From positions 13,411-77,410 of the forward strand of contig CAKPKL010000007.1 in assembly GCA_934167485.1 (NCBI GenBank): 64,000 nt of DNA. The letters run 5' to 3'. The DNA comes from an uncultured Bacilli bacterium. GTDB taxonomy: Bacteria > Bacillota_I > Bacilli_A > RF39 > UBA660. Positions 52,434 through 60,426 of the stretch are shown here, one piece after another. The notes under the pieces were generated by a model. The model had not been told where the DNA came from. It was given only the letters and a program-made list of their open reading frames with translations, and made no database searches. The translations under genes and the position numbers were made by a program. Numbering within the stretch: position 1 is the stretch's first letter; each line of letters begins with the position of its first letter.

Positions 52434-53817
52434 TATAAGAGTAAAAATATGGGTATGGTTATCCTTATTTACTCTTGTTATATTGTGTGGTATATGGTTT
52501 ATTCAACTTTTATCACTTGGTATTTATTATGAATGGAATAAAAAAAGTGAAATTGAGGAAATTGCAGAAGAAGTAAAAGAAGCATATGGTACAGAAAATT
52601 ATGGTGAGGAATTAGATAGAATATCTTTTGATAGAGATGTTTGTATAGAGCTTATTACAAATAATAATACTTTTTATTCAACTGATAGTGCATCTAGGGG
52701 TTGTTTAAATAATAATAGTAGTGAAGTTAACAATTATAAATTAGAGTTTATGTTAAGTGGTAAAACATCTACTTTATATAAAATAATAAATCCAAGATTT
52801 GAAAATAAAACTATTGTATATGGTAATAAGATAGATGATGGAGTTTATACTTTTATAAGTGCTTCATTAGAACCTATCAGATCTACTGTAAGAGTTTTAA
52901 AAAAACAAGTTGTTGTTATTACTTTAATAGTACTTGTAGTAGCATTCCTAATAGCTTATACAATATCTAAAAAAATATCTAAACCAATAGAAAAAATAAT
53001 AGGTACTAGTAAAAAGATTTCTAAAGGTAATTATGATGTTAAGTTTAGTATAAATTCTGATATTGCAGAATTAAAAGAGTTAGAACAAACTTTAAATAAT
53101 ATGACAAGTGAACTTGCTAAAACAGAAAATTTAAGAAGAGAGTTACTTGCAAATGTATCACATGATTTGAAGACACCTTTAACACTTATAAAAGCAAATG
53201 CTGAAATGGTTAGAGATTTAACTTATAAGGATGATATTAAAAGAGAAAATAATTTAAATACTATAACAAGTGAAGTAGATAGATTAAATTTACTTGTTGA
53301 GGATGTACTTGAATTATCTAAGATGCAATCTAAAGCAATTGAATTAAGAAAAGAAGAATTTGATATAGATTATATGATTAAATCTATAATTGATAGGTTT
53401 GATGTGTTATGTCAAAGAGATGGATATGAGATAAAATATAAAGGGTTTAAATGCTTAGTAGTTGCTGATAAAAAGAAAATAGAGCAAGTAATATATAATT
53501 TAATTAATAACGCCATAAATTATACTGGTGATAATAAAAAAATATATATTACTCTTAAAGATAGTGAAGTTGGAGTAATTGTTTCTATAAAAGATACTGG
53601 TAACGGTATAGATAAAAAAGATATAGAATATATATGGGATAAATACTATAAAGTAGATAAAAAATATAAAAGAGTTACTTATGGTACAGGTCTTGGTTTA
53701 TCTATAGTAAAAAATATACTTATTCTTCACAAATTTAAGTACGGAGTAAATAGTAAAAAAGGCTGTGGGACTGAATTTTATTTTGAGATAAAAAAAGAAA
53801 AAGTTAAAAAAATGTAA
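52420..53817 (+). CDS. Sensor histidine kinase
   Basis: Two membrane helices (about 9-30 and 163-185) flank an extracellular sensor domain of about 130 residues. A HAMP linker follows (KKISKPIEKIIGTSKKIS), then the HisKA box with NVSHDLKTPLTLIKA (phosphoacceptor His, about 247), and the HATPase domain with NNAINYT, DTGNGID and GTGLGLSIV. It phosphorylates the upstream response regulator. The signal is not evident. Confidence 0.95.
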   Translation: MKKNNIRVKIWVWLSLFTLVILCGIWFIQLLSLGIYYEWNKKSEIEEIAEEVKEAYGTENYGEELDRISFDRDVCIELITNNNTFYSTDSASRGCLNNNSSEVNNYKLEFMLSGKTSTLYKIINPRFENKTIVYGNKIDDGVYTFISASLEPIRSTVRVLKKQVVVITLIVLVVAFLIAYTISKKISKPIEKIIGTSKKISKGNYDVKFSINSDIAELKELEQTLNNMTSELAKTENLRRELLANVSHDLKTPLTLIKANAEMVRDLTYKDDIKRENNLNTITSEVDRLNLLVEDVLELSKMQSKAIELRKEEFDIDYMIKSIIDRFDVLCQRDGYEIKYKGFKCLVVADKKKIEQVIYNLINNAINYTGDNKKIYITLKDSEVGVIVSIKDTGNGIDKKDIEYIWDKYYKVDKKYKRVTYGTGLGLSIVKNILILHKFKYGVNSKKGCGTEFYFEIKKEKVKKM

Positions 53818-53965
53818 AATCAAAAAATTACATTTTTTTTATTTTTTCAAAATATTAAAATATAAAAATGTTGAAAATAAAGGGAAAAATCAAAAAATTA
53901 AATTTCAAAAAAATAATTTTTATAAAAATGTAAAAAAATAATTTTTAATTTTTTTATAAAATCTA

Positions 53966-54007
53966 TTGACTATAAAAATGGCGGGTGTTATACTTTAATT
54001 GTAACAC
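53966..54007 (+). promoter_or_regulatory. nrdDG promoter with palindromic operator
   Basis: TTGACT (53966-53971) and TATACT (53989-53994) are 17 bp apart. An inverted repeat GTGTTA-N11-TAACAC (53985-54007) overlaps the -10 and start site. It does not match the NrdR box well, so another regulator (for example a redox or Rex/Fnr-like factor) is possible. ATG 54023 follows GTAGGAGGTAGG. Confidence 0.6.
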
Positions 54008-54022
54008 AGTAGGAGGTAGGTT

Positions 54023-56329
54023 ATGATAGATGTTGAAGAAATTTTAGACTTAGTTGTAGTTAAAAGAAATGGTAAAAAAGTCGATTTTGACGGAACTAAA
54101 ATTGCAATGGCTATCAAGAAAGGTTTTGATAGTGTAAATGAACAAGATGAGGAGACTGGAAAGTATAAATATGATTCAAAAGATATTACTAAAGTATATA
54201 ATGAAGTAATTAAATCTATTGAAAAAGAGTATAAGGATAAAGAAAAAATAAAAATAGAAGAAATACAAGATTTAATTGAAAAATCTTTAGAGAAAAAAGG
54301 ATATACCGAGGTACATGATTCGTTTTCTGAATATAGAGAAAGACGTGCTCAATCAAGAGAAATGTTTGTTGATGACAAAAGATTGCACAAGTTTTTAAAA
54401 ACTATTGAGGGATTAGGTCTTAAATCAGCAGATGAAGATGATACTAAAAGAGAAAATGCGAATGTAGATGGCGATACTGCTATGGGAACTATGTTACAAT
54501 ATGGTTCTACTGTATCTAAAGAATTCGCTAAATCATATTTAATGAAGAAAAAATTTGCAGATGCTCATGATGATGGAGACATTCACATTCATGATATGGA
54601 TTTCCTTCCAATGGGAACTACTACTTGTATGCAAATTGAACTTGATAGATTATTTAAAAAAGGTTTTTCTACAGGACATGGTTATTTAAGACCACCTAAG
54701 GATATAACTAGTTTTGGTGCACTTGCAGCTATCGCAATACAAGCTGATCAAAATGATCAACACGGTGGACAAAGTATTCCAGCTTTTGATTATTATATGG
54801 CACCAGGAGTACTTTCAACTTTTAAAAAACAATTTAAACAACAATTAAGTGATTTTCTTGATTTAGAAGGATTACTTAGTCATATAAGTATGGATAGAAT
54901 TGCTCGTGAGGTAGATAAACTAGAAAGTATTAAGTTTAGTATAGAAATATTTGAACCTATATACAAGGAATCAGAAGTAATTAAAAGATTATTTGAAAAA
55001 GCTTATGAAAAAGCATATGCTAAAACAGATAGAATTACTTATCAAGCAATGGAAGCATTTGTTCATAACTTAAATACTATGCATTCTCGTGCTGGAGCTC
55101 AAGTACCATTTTCATCAATTAATTTTGGTACTGATATAAGTCCAGAAGGAAGAATGGTATCACTTAATTTCTTAAAAGCCACTGATGCTGGTCTTGGAAA
55201 AGGTGAAACACCAATATTTCCTGTATCAATTTTTAAAGTAAAAGAAGGTATAAACTTTAACAAAGAAGATCCAAATTATGATATATTTAGAAAATCTTGT
55301 GAAGTAAGTTCAAAAAGATTATTCCCTAACTTTTCATTTTTAGATGCTCCATTTAATTTAGAATTTTATAAACCAGGAGATTATAGAACAGAAGTTGGGT
55401 ATATGGGATGTAGAACTCGTGTTATGAGTGATGTAACTGATCCTAATAATCAAACAACAGGTGGTAGAGGTAATTTATCATTCACTTCTATAAATTTACC
55501 AAGATTAGGTATTAAACATGGTATTTGTCTTAAAGAAAGAGATAAAGCTGACATGAAAGGCTTTTATGAAGAATTAGGTAATTTAATGGAGCTTGTACGT
55601 GATCAACTATTAGAAAGATTTGAAATTCAATGTAATAAAAGATGTTATAACTTCCCATTCTTAATTGGACAAGGTGTTTGGACAAATGGAGAAACATTAA
55701 AACCTACTGATAGAATGAGAAAAATATTAAAACATGGCAGTTTAACTTTAGGGTTTATTGGACTTGCGGAAACTCTAAAAGCTTTAATTGGTGAACACCA
55801 TGGTGAATCAGAAGCGGCACAAAAATTAGGACTTGAAATAATTGGATTTATGAGAAAGAAAGCAGATGAATTCTCTAAGGAATATAATTTAAACTTTACA
55901 GTAATAGCAACTCCAGCAGAAGGACTTTCTGGTAGATTTGTAAATATAGATAGAGCACTTTATGGACGTATTAAAGGAGTTACAGATAGGGACTATTATA
56001 CTAATTCATTCCATGTACCTGTATACTATAATACATCTATTAAACATAAATTAGAAGTTGAAGCTCCATATCATGCATTAACAAATGGTGGACATATTTC
56101 TTATATTGAATTTGATGGAAATACTGCTATGAATGTAGATGCTTTTGAAAGTGTTATTAGAGAAATGAAAGAATTAGGAATTGGTTATGGCGCTATTAAC
56201 CATCCTGTAGATAGAGATCCTGTTTGCGGATATGTAGGGGTAATTGGTGATGTATGTCCTGGATGTGGACGAAAAGAATTTGATGCTGTACCTCTTGAAG
56301 ATGTAAAACATTTTCAATGTGGTTGTTAA
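54023..56329 (+). CDS. nrdD: Anaerobic ribonucleoside-triphosphate reductase NrdD
   Basis: It reduces ribonucleotides to deoxyribonucleotides under anaerobic conditions using a glycyl radical. An ATP-cone regulatory domain lies at about 9-100 (VVVKRNGKKVDFDGTKIAMA). The catalytic region includes HIHDMDFLPMGTTTCMQ and GYMGCRTRV. The glycyl radical loop is DPVCGYVGVIGD (about 731-742), and the C-terminal zinc site is CPGCGRKEF with the closing CGC. Length 768 aa is typical. It is followed by a small partner gene and nrdG. Confidence 0.97.
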   Translation: MIDVEEILDLVVVKRNGKKVDFDGTKIAMAIKKGFDSVNEQDEETGKYKYDSKDITKVYNEVIKSIEKEYKDKEKIKIEEIQDLIEKSLEKKGYTEVHDSFSEYRERRAQSREMFVDDKRLHKFLKTIEGLGLKSADEDDTKRENANVDGDTAMGTMLQYGSTVSKEFAKSYLMKKKFADAHDDGDIHIHDMDFLPMGTTTCMQIELDRLFKKGFSTGHGYLRPPKDITSFGALAAIAIQADQNDQHGGQSIPAFDYYMAPGVLSTFKKQFKQQLSDFLDLEGLLSHISMDRIAREVDKLESIKFSIEIFEPIYKESEVIKRLFEKAYEKAYAKTDRITYQAMEAFVHNLNTMHSRAGAQVPFSSINFGTDISPEGRMVSLNFLKATDAGLGKGETPIFPVSIFKVKEGINFNKEDPNYDIFRKSCEVSSKRLFPNFSFLDAPFNLEFYKPGDYRTEVGYMGCRTRVMSDVTDPNNQTTGGRGNLSFTSINLPRLGIKHGICLKERDKADMKGFYEELGNLMELVRDQLLERFEIQCNKRCYNFPFLIGQGVWTNGETLKPTDRMRKILKHGSLTLGFIGLAETLKALIGEHHGESEAAQKLGLEIIGFMRKKADEFSKEYNLNFTVIATPAEGLSGRFVNIDRALYGRIKGVTDRDYYTNSFHVPVYYNTSIKHKLEVEAPYHALTNGGHISYIEFDGNTAMNVDAFESVIREMKELGIGYGAINHPVDRDPVCGYVGVIGDVCPGCGRKEFDAVPLEDVKHFQCGC

Positions 56330-56341
56330 AGGAGGAATAAT

Positions 56342-56512
56342 ATGGAAAAATTAGTTGGCGAGGGAGTAGGCTTTGAAAGAATAAGAAGAGTTACTGGATA
56401 TTTAAGTGGTGATGTAAAGCGTTTCAATAATGGAAAAAGAGCTGAAGAAAAAGATCGTGTAAAACATTCTGGTATTAAGGATATAATGTTAAAAGAAAAA
56501 TGTGATAAATAA
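56342..56512 (+). CDS. Small NrdD-associated protein (56 aa)
   Basis: ATG 56342 follows AAAGGAGGAATAAT, an ideal ribosome-binding site. The 56-aa product contains GFERIRRVTGYLSGDVKRFNN and KRAEEKDRVKHS, closely matching the short proteins encoded between nrdD and nrdG in Firmicutes, often labelled as anaerobic reductase. Its stop shares one base with the nrdG start (TAATG), so it is translationally coupled. Its precise role is unclear; it was below the usual ORF length cut-off. Confidence 0.88.
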   Translation: MEKLVGEGVGFERIRRVTGYLSGDVKRFNNGKRAEEKDRVKHSGIKDIMLKEKCDK

Positions 56513-57057
56513 TGAAAATAAGACTTGCAGCAGATTTACAAGAAGATAGTATAGTTGATGGAAATGGTATAAGGACAGTTATATGGACTCAAGGTTGTTC
56601 TCATAATTGTCCTTCTTGTCATAATCCATCAACACACTCTTTTGATGGAGGAGAACTTGTAGATGTAGAAGATGTAATAGAAAGAATAGAAAATTTATCT
56701 AATCAAGATGGAATTACATTTTCAGGTGGAGACCCTATGTTTCAAGCAAAAGCTTGTTCAATTATAGCTAAAAAAATACACGAGTTAGGTATGAATGTTT
56801 GGGCATATACAGGTTTTACATTTGAAGAATTATTAGATAAAGGAAATAAAGAAATATTAGATTTTTTAAGAAATATAGATGTCCTTATAGATGGAAAATT
56901 TGAACTTTCTAAAAAAAGTTTGGATATTAAATTTAGAGGTTCAACTAATCAAAGAGTAATTGATGTTCCAAGTTCTTTAGAACTACATAAAGTAGTTGAA
57001 ATAGATATAGATTCTAAAAATATAAAGGAACAAAAAAAAGAAGTAATATATATATAG
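56512..57057 (+). CDS. nrdG: Anaerobic ribonucleotide reductase activating protein NrdG
   Basis: NrdG is a radical SAM enzyme that installs the glycyl radical on NrdD. The iron-sulfur cluster motif is CSHNCPSC (Cys-x3-Cys-x2-Cys, about residues 30-37), followed by GITFSGGDPMFQ, the SAM-binding GGE-like motif here reading GGD. VWAYTGFTFEEL and VLIDGKF follow. Length 181 aa is normal. It ends the nrd operon. Confidence 0.95.
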   Translation: MKIRLAADLQEDSIVDGNGIRTVIWTQGCSHNCPSCHNPSTHSFDGGELVDVEDVIERIENLSNQDGITFSGGDPMFQAKACSIIAKKIHELGMNVWAYTGFTFEELLDKGNKEILDFLRNIDVLIDGKFELSKKSLDIKFRGSTNQRVIDVPSSLELHKVVEIDIDSKNIKEQKKEVIYI

Positions 57058-57080
57058 GTAGTAGTAATACTATCTTTTGA
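57057..57080 (+). terminator. nrd operon terminator
   Basis: GGTAGTA and TACTATC pair around GTAA (one G-U pair) and are followed by TTTTG. Confidence 0.65.
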
Positions 57081-57091
57081 TTACAAAAATA

Positions 57092-57120
57092 TTGACAAAT
57101 AGCACATAAAAATATATACT
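57092..57120 (+). promoter_or_regulatory. Promoter of the DGR target leader
   Basis: Consensus TTGACA (57092-57097) and TATACT (57115-57120) are 17 bp apart. The transcript would begin near 57127 and carry the 32-codon ORF and the pilin-like target gene. Confidence 0.75.
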
Positions 57121-57146
57121 AAATATAGTAAAGGTAGTGGTAGTAT

Positions 57147-57245
57147 ATGGAGATATCATTAAGAAAAATTAATAAAAATAGCGCGGGGATATCTAGTTAT
57201 ACTATAATACCATTAGGATACATAATACAAAGATCTAGAGGATAA
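57147..57245 (+). CDS. Short leader ORF, AbrB-fragment-like (32 aa)
   Basis: ATG 57147 follows AAAGGTAGTGG, 20 bp after the predicted transcription start. The peptide begins MEISLRKINKNSAGISSYTI, which resembles the first strands of SpoVT/AbrB-type DNA-binding domains, but it is too short for a full fold. A T-rich stretch (57266-57277) follows before the target gene. It could be a leader peptide, a regulator remnant, or spurious. Confidence 0.3.
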   Translation: MEISLRKINKNSAGISSYTIIPLGYIIQRSRG

Positions 57246-57317
57246 AACTTTAGGTTTCTTTGTGTTTTTTTTGTATATCTTTACAAGAGTGAAACAAAAT
57301 AAAGAAGGAGGAATAAT

Positions 57318-58439
57318 ATGAAAAGAAAAGGTTTTACTTTAATAGAGTTATTAGCAGTCATAGTAATACTAGCTATAATCGCATTAATCGCAACACCAAT
57401 AGTACTAGATATAATAGAGGATAGTAAAAATTCTAGTATAAAAAGAAGTATAGAATTATATGCAGATGCAGTAGAAAATTCAGTAGCAAAAGCACAATTA
57501 AATGGGAATGCTGTACCAAGTGGAAAGTATACGACAACAGATGGTAAAACATTAACAAACGGAAATACAACAATAAAAGTAGATTATGATGGAGCTAAAA
57601 CAGTATGTGAAGTAAATATAACAAATAATGGAGAAGTATCACTAAAGAATTGTAAAGTAAATGGTAAAGCAACAGAATATACATACGGGAAAGATGAAGA
57701 TACAAATAATAAGACATACACAAATGGAGAAGTAGTATATTTCAATGTAGATAATGGAACAAAATGTTCAAATTATACAGAAACTCAAAGTAATACAGGA
57801 ACAAAGAGTGGCTGTATGAAATTCTATGCATTCAATGATGATGGAAAAGATACAGTAAATTTAATTTTAGATCACAATACAACAGCAGAAGTTCTTTGGA
57901 ATTTAACAGTAAGTACTGCATCAGGTCCAAAAGAAGTATTGAATCAGTTAAAAAAAGATACAACATCATGGCAAGGAACAATAACACCGGAGAATTATTC
58001 AATAGATCAATCAGAACAAGGTAGTGGAGTAAAATATGCAGTAGATTATAGTGATTATAAAGCAAGATTGATTACAGCACAAGAAGTGGCACAAATCACC
58101 GGAAATACAACCTTTGATGAAAAAACATCAAGTTCAATATTTTACTTTGATACAAATACAACTACTGAAAGTAAAACATGTAAATATGGAAATACAACAG
58201 GATGTAAGTATGGATGGTTATATGATAGAACAACTGATGATTGTACAAAATATGGATGTTTAAATAATTCAGATAAAAAAACATATGGATATTGGACAGC
58301 CTCTTCTCGTGCCGGCGACTCTGCCTACGCTTGGAATGTGTACTACAACGGCGGCACCTTGACCACTGGCTACGTCGGCGGTGCCCACAGCTACGGCGTT
58401 CGCCCAGTTATAACTATCTTAAAATCTAAACTCTCATAA
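57318..58439 (+). CDS. DGR target: type IV pilin-like protein with C-terminal variable lectin-like domain
   Basis: The ATG follows AAGAAGGAGGAATAAT. A prepilin peptide MKRKG/FTLIELLAV with Glu5 leads into a pilin helix (6-30) and a Thr/Asn/Lys-rich body. The C-terminal 130 residues end YGYWTASSRAGDSAYAWNVY and GVRPVITIL, the WTAS...GVRP pattern of C-type-lectin/FGE-like (DUF6273-like) domains used by DGR targets. Codons 330-363 (58304-58407) are strikingly GC-rich (GGC, GCC, TAC, ACC) unlike the rest of the gene. These pair with a template repeat at 58673-58774. The protein is likely displayed on the cell surface and diversified in its binding face. Confidence 0.85.
   Translation: MKRKGFTLIELLAVIVILAIIALIATPIVLDIIEDSKNSSIKRSIELYADAVENSVAKAQLNGNAVPSGKYTTTDGKTLTNGNTTIKVDYDGAKTVCEVNITNNGEVSLKNCKVNGKATEYTYGKDEDTNNKTYTNGEVVYFNVDNGTKCSNYTETQSNTGTKSGCMKFYAFNDDGKDTVNLILDHNTTAEVLWNLTVSTASGPKEVLNQLKKDTTSWQGTITPENYSIDQSEQGSGVKYAVDYSDYKARLITAQEVAQITGNTTFDEKTSSSIFYFDTNTTTESKTCKYGNTTGCKYGWLYDRTTDDCTKYGCLNNSDKKTYGYWTASSRAGDSAYAWNVYYNGGTLTTGYVGGAHSYGVRPVITILKSKLS
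58304..58407 (+). repeat. DGR variable repeat (VR)
   Basis: The 104-bp segment aligns with 58673-58774 from TTCTCGTGCC to GTTCGCCCAG, with one 3-bp gap. By hand alignment 17 of about 29 substitutions fall at adenines of the template copy, most at AAC codons (AAC to GGC, TAC, GCC, AGC, ACC). A 7-bp hairpin, AAACTCT/AGAGTTT with loop CATAA (58428-58446), follows directly, as at the 3' end of known VRs. Confidence 0.8.
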
Positions 58440-58507
58440 AGAGTTTTGAAAGACATAGTTGAAGAATAAAAAAGAAAAGATGAAGAAAATAAAATAGATG
58501 AAAAGGT

Positions 58508-58590
58508 AAGTCGAACTAGTTCGGCTTGTCATAGGCAAAAATCTTTAGTTTTTGCCGTTGGGGGTGTCCGATTTGGAACAAATCGGCGAC
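58508..58590 (+). other. Three consecutive stem-loops upstream of the template repeat
   Basis: AAGTCGAAC/GTTCGGCTT (58508-58527), GGCAAAAA/TTTTTGCC with a 7-nt loop (58534-58556) and CCGATTTG/CAAATCGG with loop GAA (58568-58586) follow each other within 80 bp. No ORF covers them. The density of perfect stems suggests a structured RNA, possibly the 5' part of a TR-containing transcript. Confidence 0.5.
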
Positions 58591-58672
58591 TAATAAATGA
58601 AAAAGGTTATAAATGTTAATGACATTTTATAATTGGGATAACTCTGATATATTAGGCTATTTTTGTAGATGG

Positions 58673-58774
58673 TTTCTCGTGCCGACAACTCTAACAACGC
58701 TTGGAATGTGAACTATGATGGTAACGTGAACAACAACAACGTTGACAATTCGGACAACTATGGTGTTCGCCCAG
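58673..58774 (+). repeat. DGR template repeat (TR)
   Basis: A 102-bp non-coding copy of the VR. The frame matching VR has a stop (TAG) six bases upstream and no start, so it is not a second gene. In that frame it reads SRADNSNNAWNVNYDGN and NNNNVDNSDNYGVRP, full of AAC/AAT codons, the hallmark of a template that relies on adenine mutagenesis. The 12 or so non-adenine differences to VR (mostly T/C in third positions) show it is not the exact recent template or has drifted. Confidence 0.8.
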
Positions 58775-59006
58775 ATTTCCTTTTAAACCTAGATTTATAA
58801 ACCTAATGGTGATAAAGAATGGAATTGGAAAACAAGCTTTATTCTATCTATTTGAAAGAGTAGAAAAAAACTATATCATAGATGATTATAATTATTAGTA
58901 AAACTTTTGAATTTAATTATAATCTATAAACTATGATTTTTATTTTAAGGAGCGTGATATTTTAAATTAATTTGTAGTATGTTGTATGTTGTAAGATGGA
59001 GGTATT
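58775..59006. other. DGR spacer region
   Basis: No complete gene. An in-frame fragment reads NGIGKQALFYLFERVEKNYI near 58815-58890 and has no start; it could be the relic of a deleted protein gene. A ribosome-binding site GATGGAGGTATT for the next gene is at 58996. Confidence 0.35.
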
Positions 59007-59426
59007 ATGTTAAAAGATGTATATAATAAATATAAACTTATTTATAAAAATTATATAATACTAATTAGAAATGGTAATTTCTATTTAGCTTTAAATGATG
59101 ATTCAATCGTTTTGAATAATATATTTAAATTTAAAATAATAGAATTAAAAAATTTTATTAAATGTGGTTTTCCGCTAGATTCTATTTATAAAGTAACAGA
59201 TACATTGGATGATTTGAATATAAACTACTTAATTTATGATAATAATATAACTCATAAAAAGAAATATACTACTAATAATTATTTAAAATATATCAATAAA
59301 AGTAATTATATATTATTAAAAAAAATAGATAATATTAATAATATATTAAAACTTAATATCAATAGCACGCATATTAACAATATAATTAACGATATAGAAG
59401 GTATTTTGTGCAAGATAGATTGTTGA
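59007..59426 (+). CDS. DGR accessory protein, MutS domain I-like
   Basis: The ATG follows GATGGAGGTATT. The 139-aa product reads YKLIYKNYIILIRNGNFYLAL, then IIELKNFIKCGFPLDSIYKVTDTLDDLNINYLIYDN, the pattern of the N-terminal MutS mismatch-recognition domain (usually YKDYIVLFRVGDFYE...GFP...L). Small MutS-like proteins of this type have been reported beside some DGR reverse transcriptases. The C-terminal 40 residues are helical. It overlaps the next gene by 19 bp, so both are translated together. Confidence 0.7.
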   Translation: MLKDVYNKYKLIYKNYIILIRNGNFYLALNDDSIVLNNIFKFKIIELKNFIKCGFPLDSIYKVTDTLDDLNINYLIYDNNITHKKKYTTNNYLKYINKSNYILLKKIDNINNILKLNINSTHINNIINDIEGILCKIDC

Positions 59427-59737
59427 TTGTAACAAAAATAAAAAAAACTATAGAATATGTAGATAAAGTACTAATTAATTATCCTAAGGTAGAATATACT
59501 CTTAAAAATAATATAATTAGTACTTTTTATTTGTTATTAGAAAATATATATAGAAGTAATATATATAAGGATACTATATATATGAAAGAAAGTATTGTTA
59601 ATATTAAAATGATTGAATATTATATTAAGATTAGTTTAGATAAAAAAATAAAAAGTCAAATTAAAAAGTAAAGGTCTTGAAAAAAATATGTAAATTTGAT
59701 AGATGCTAGTAATAGAATAAATAGAGTAAAAATTTAA
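59408..59737 (+). pseudogene. avd: Avd (accessory variability determinant)-like, ending in stop codons
   Basis: The start is probably GTG at 59408 or TTG at 59423. The frame encodes four-helix-bundle-like LLIVTKIKKTIEYVDKVLINYPK, IISTFYLLLENIYRSN, MKESIVNIKMIEYYIKISLDKKIKS, the order of Avd/23S-IVP proteins. TAA at 59669 ends it at 87 aa, but the same frame continues after TAA and TGA with KKYVNLIDASNRINRVKI, like a normal Avd C-terminus. Two stops there suggest decay. Avd binds the RT and the TR-containing RNA in active DGRs. No RT gene follows. Confidence 0.65.
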
Positions 59738-59955
59738 CAAATCCCCTTTAAATTATCATAACTAAGTTCACGTTAGATAAGAAACGGGAAGTTAAATAAA
59801 AATTTTACAAATACTATCTTTTTCTTGCAATTTTTTTAAAATTGTGTATAATAAAGAACACTTGAGAAAAATTTATTAAACACATATATTATTTTTGTCT
59901 GTTTTTAAATATATAAAAATATTTACATATATGATATAATTAAATTGGTGATAAT
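59738..59955. promoter_or_regulatory. lspA upstream region with sigma-A promoter
   Basis: TTGCAA (59825-59830) and TATAAT (59847-59852) are 16 bp apart, with a second -10-like sequence TATAAT at 59935-59940 nearer the gene. Nothing else is recognised in the stretch, and no reverse transcriptase ORF is present. Confidence 0.55.
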
Positions 59956-60426
59956 ATGAAAAAGGGATTAAAAAATGTGATTTTTTTTGGAATGATATTC
60001 TTAATATTGGATCAAGCTGTAAAAATATTTATAAATAGTAGATTTGTACTTGGTGAAGCATATATATTAATAAATAATTTATTGAGTATATTGCTTGTAC
60101 ATAATACAGGTGCAGCTTTTAGTATATTAAGTGGTAATCAAGTATTTTTAGTTATAATAGGAATACTTGCTTTAGTAGCGCTTTTATTATTTGTATATCA
60201 AGGTGATAATTATAGTGACTATGAAATATTTGCTTACTCATTATTATTTGGTGGAATACTTGGTAATTTAATAGATAGAATATTTTATGGATATGTAATA
60301 GATTTTATAAGTTTAACATTTGTAGGTTATAACTTTCCAATATTTAATATAGCTGATATGTGTATAGTAGCAAGTGTTATACTAATTATAATAAAAGTAA
60401 TAAAGGGAGATTTATGGAGAGAATAG
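59956..60426 (+). CDS. lspA: Lipoprotein signal peptidase LspA
   Basis: LspA cleaves the signal peptide of prolipoproteins in the membrane. Four membrane helices are visible. The conserved motifs are DQAVKIFI, HNTGAAFSILSGN, GGILGNLIDRIFYGYVIDFI (catalytic Asp in NLIDR) and FNIADMCI (second Asp). Length of 156 aa is typical. The next gene starts inside its last codons, the usual lspA-rluD pairing. Confidence 0.95.
   Translation: MKKGLKNVIFFGMIFLILDQAVKIFINSRFVLGEAYILINNLLSILLVHNTGAAFSILSGNQVFLVIIGILALVALLLFVYQGDNYSDYEIFAYSLLFGGILGNLIDRIFYGYVIDFISLTFVGYNFPIFNIADMCIVASVILIIIKVIKGDLWRE

Noticed and set aside
57180..57300. Cyclic-di-GMP riboswitch before the pilin-like gene
   Set aside because: The conserved core motifs of class I or II are not visible; only weak pairings and a T run are seen.
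58675..58800. Reading the TR as a second target gene
   Set aside because: A stop lies two codons upstream in the matching frame, there is no start or ribosome-binding site, and the AAC-rich content is what a template would show.
59672..59955. Short reverse transcriptase remnant after avd
   Set aside because: The in-frame codons after the avd stops fit the Avd C-terminus, and no RT motif such as xxDD is visible.
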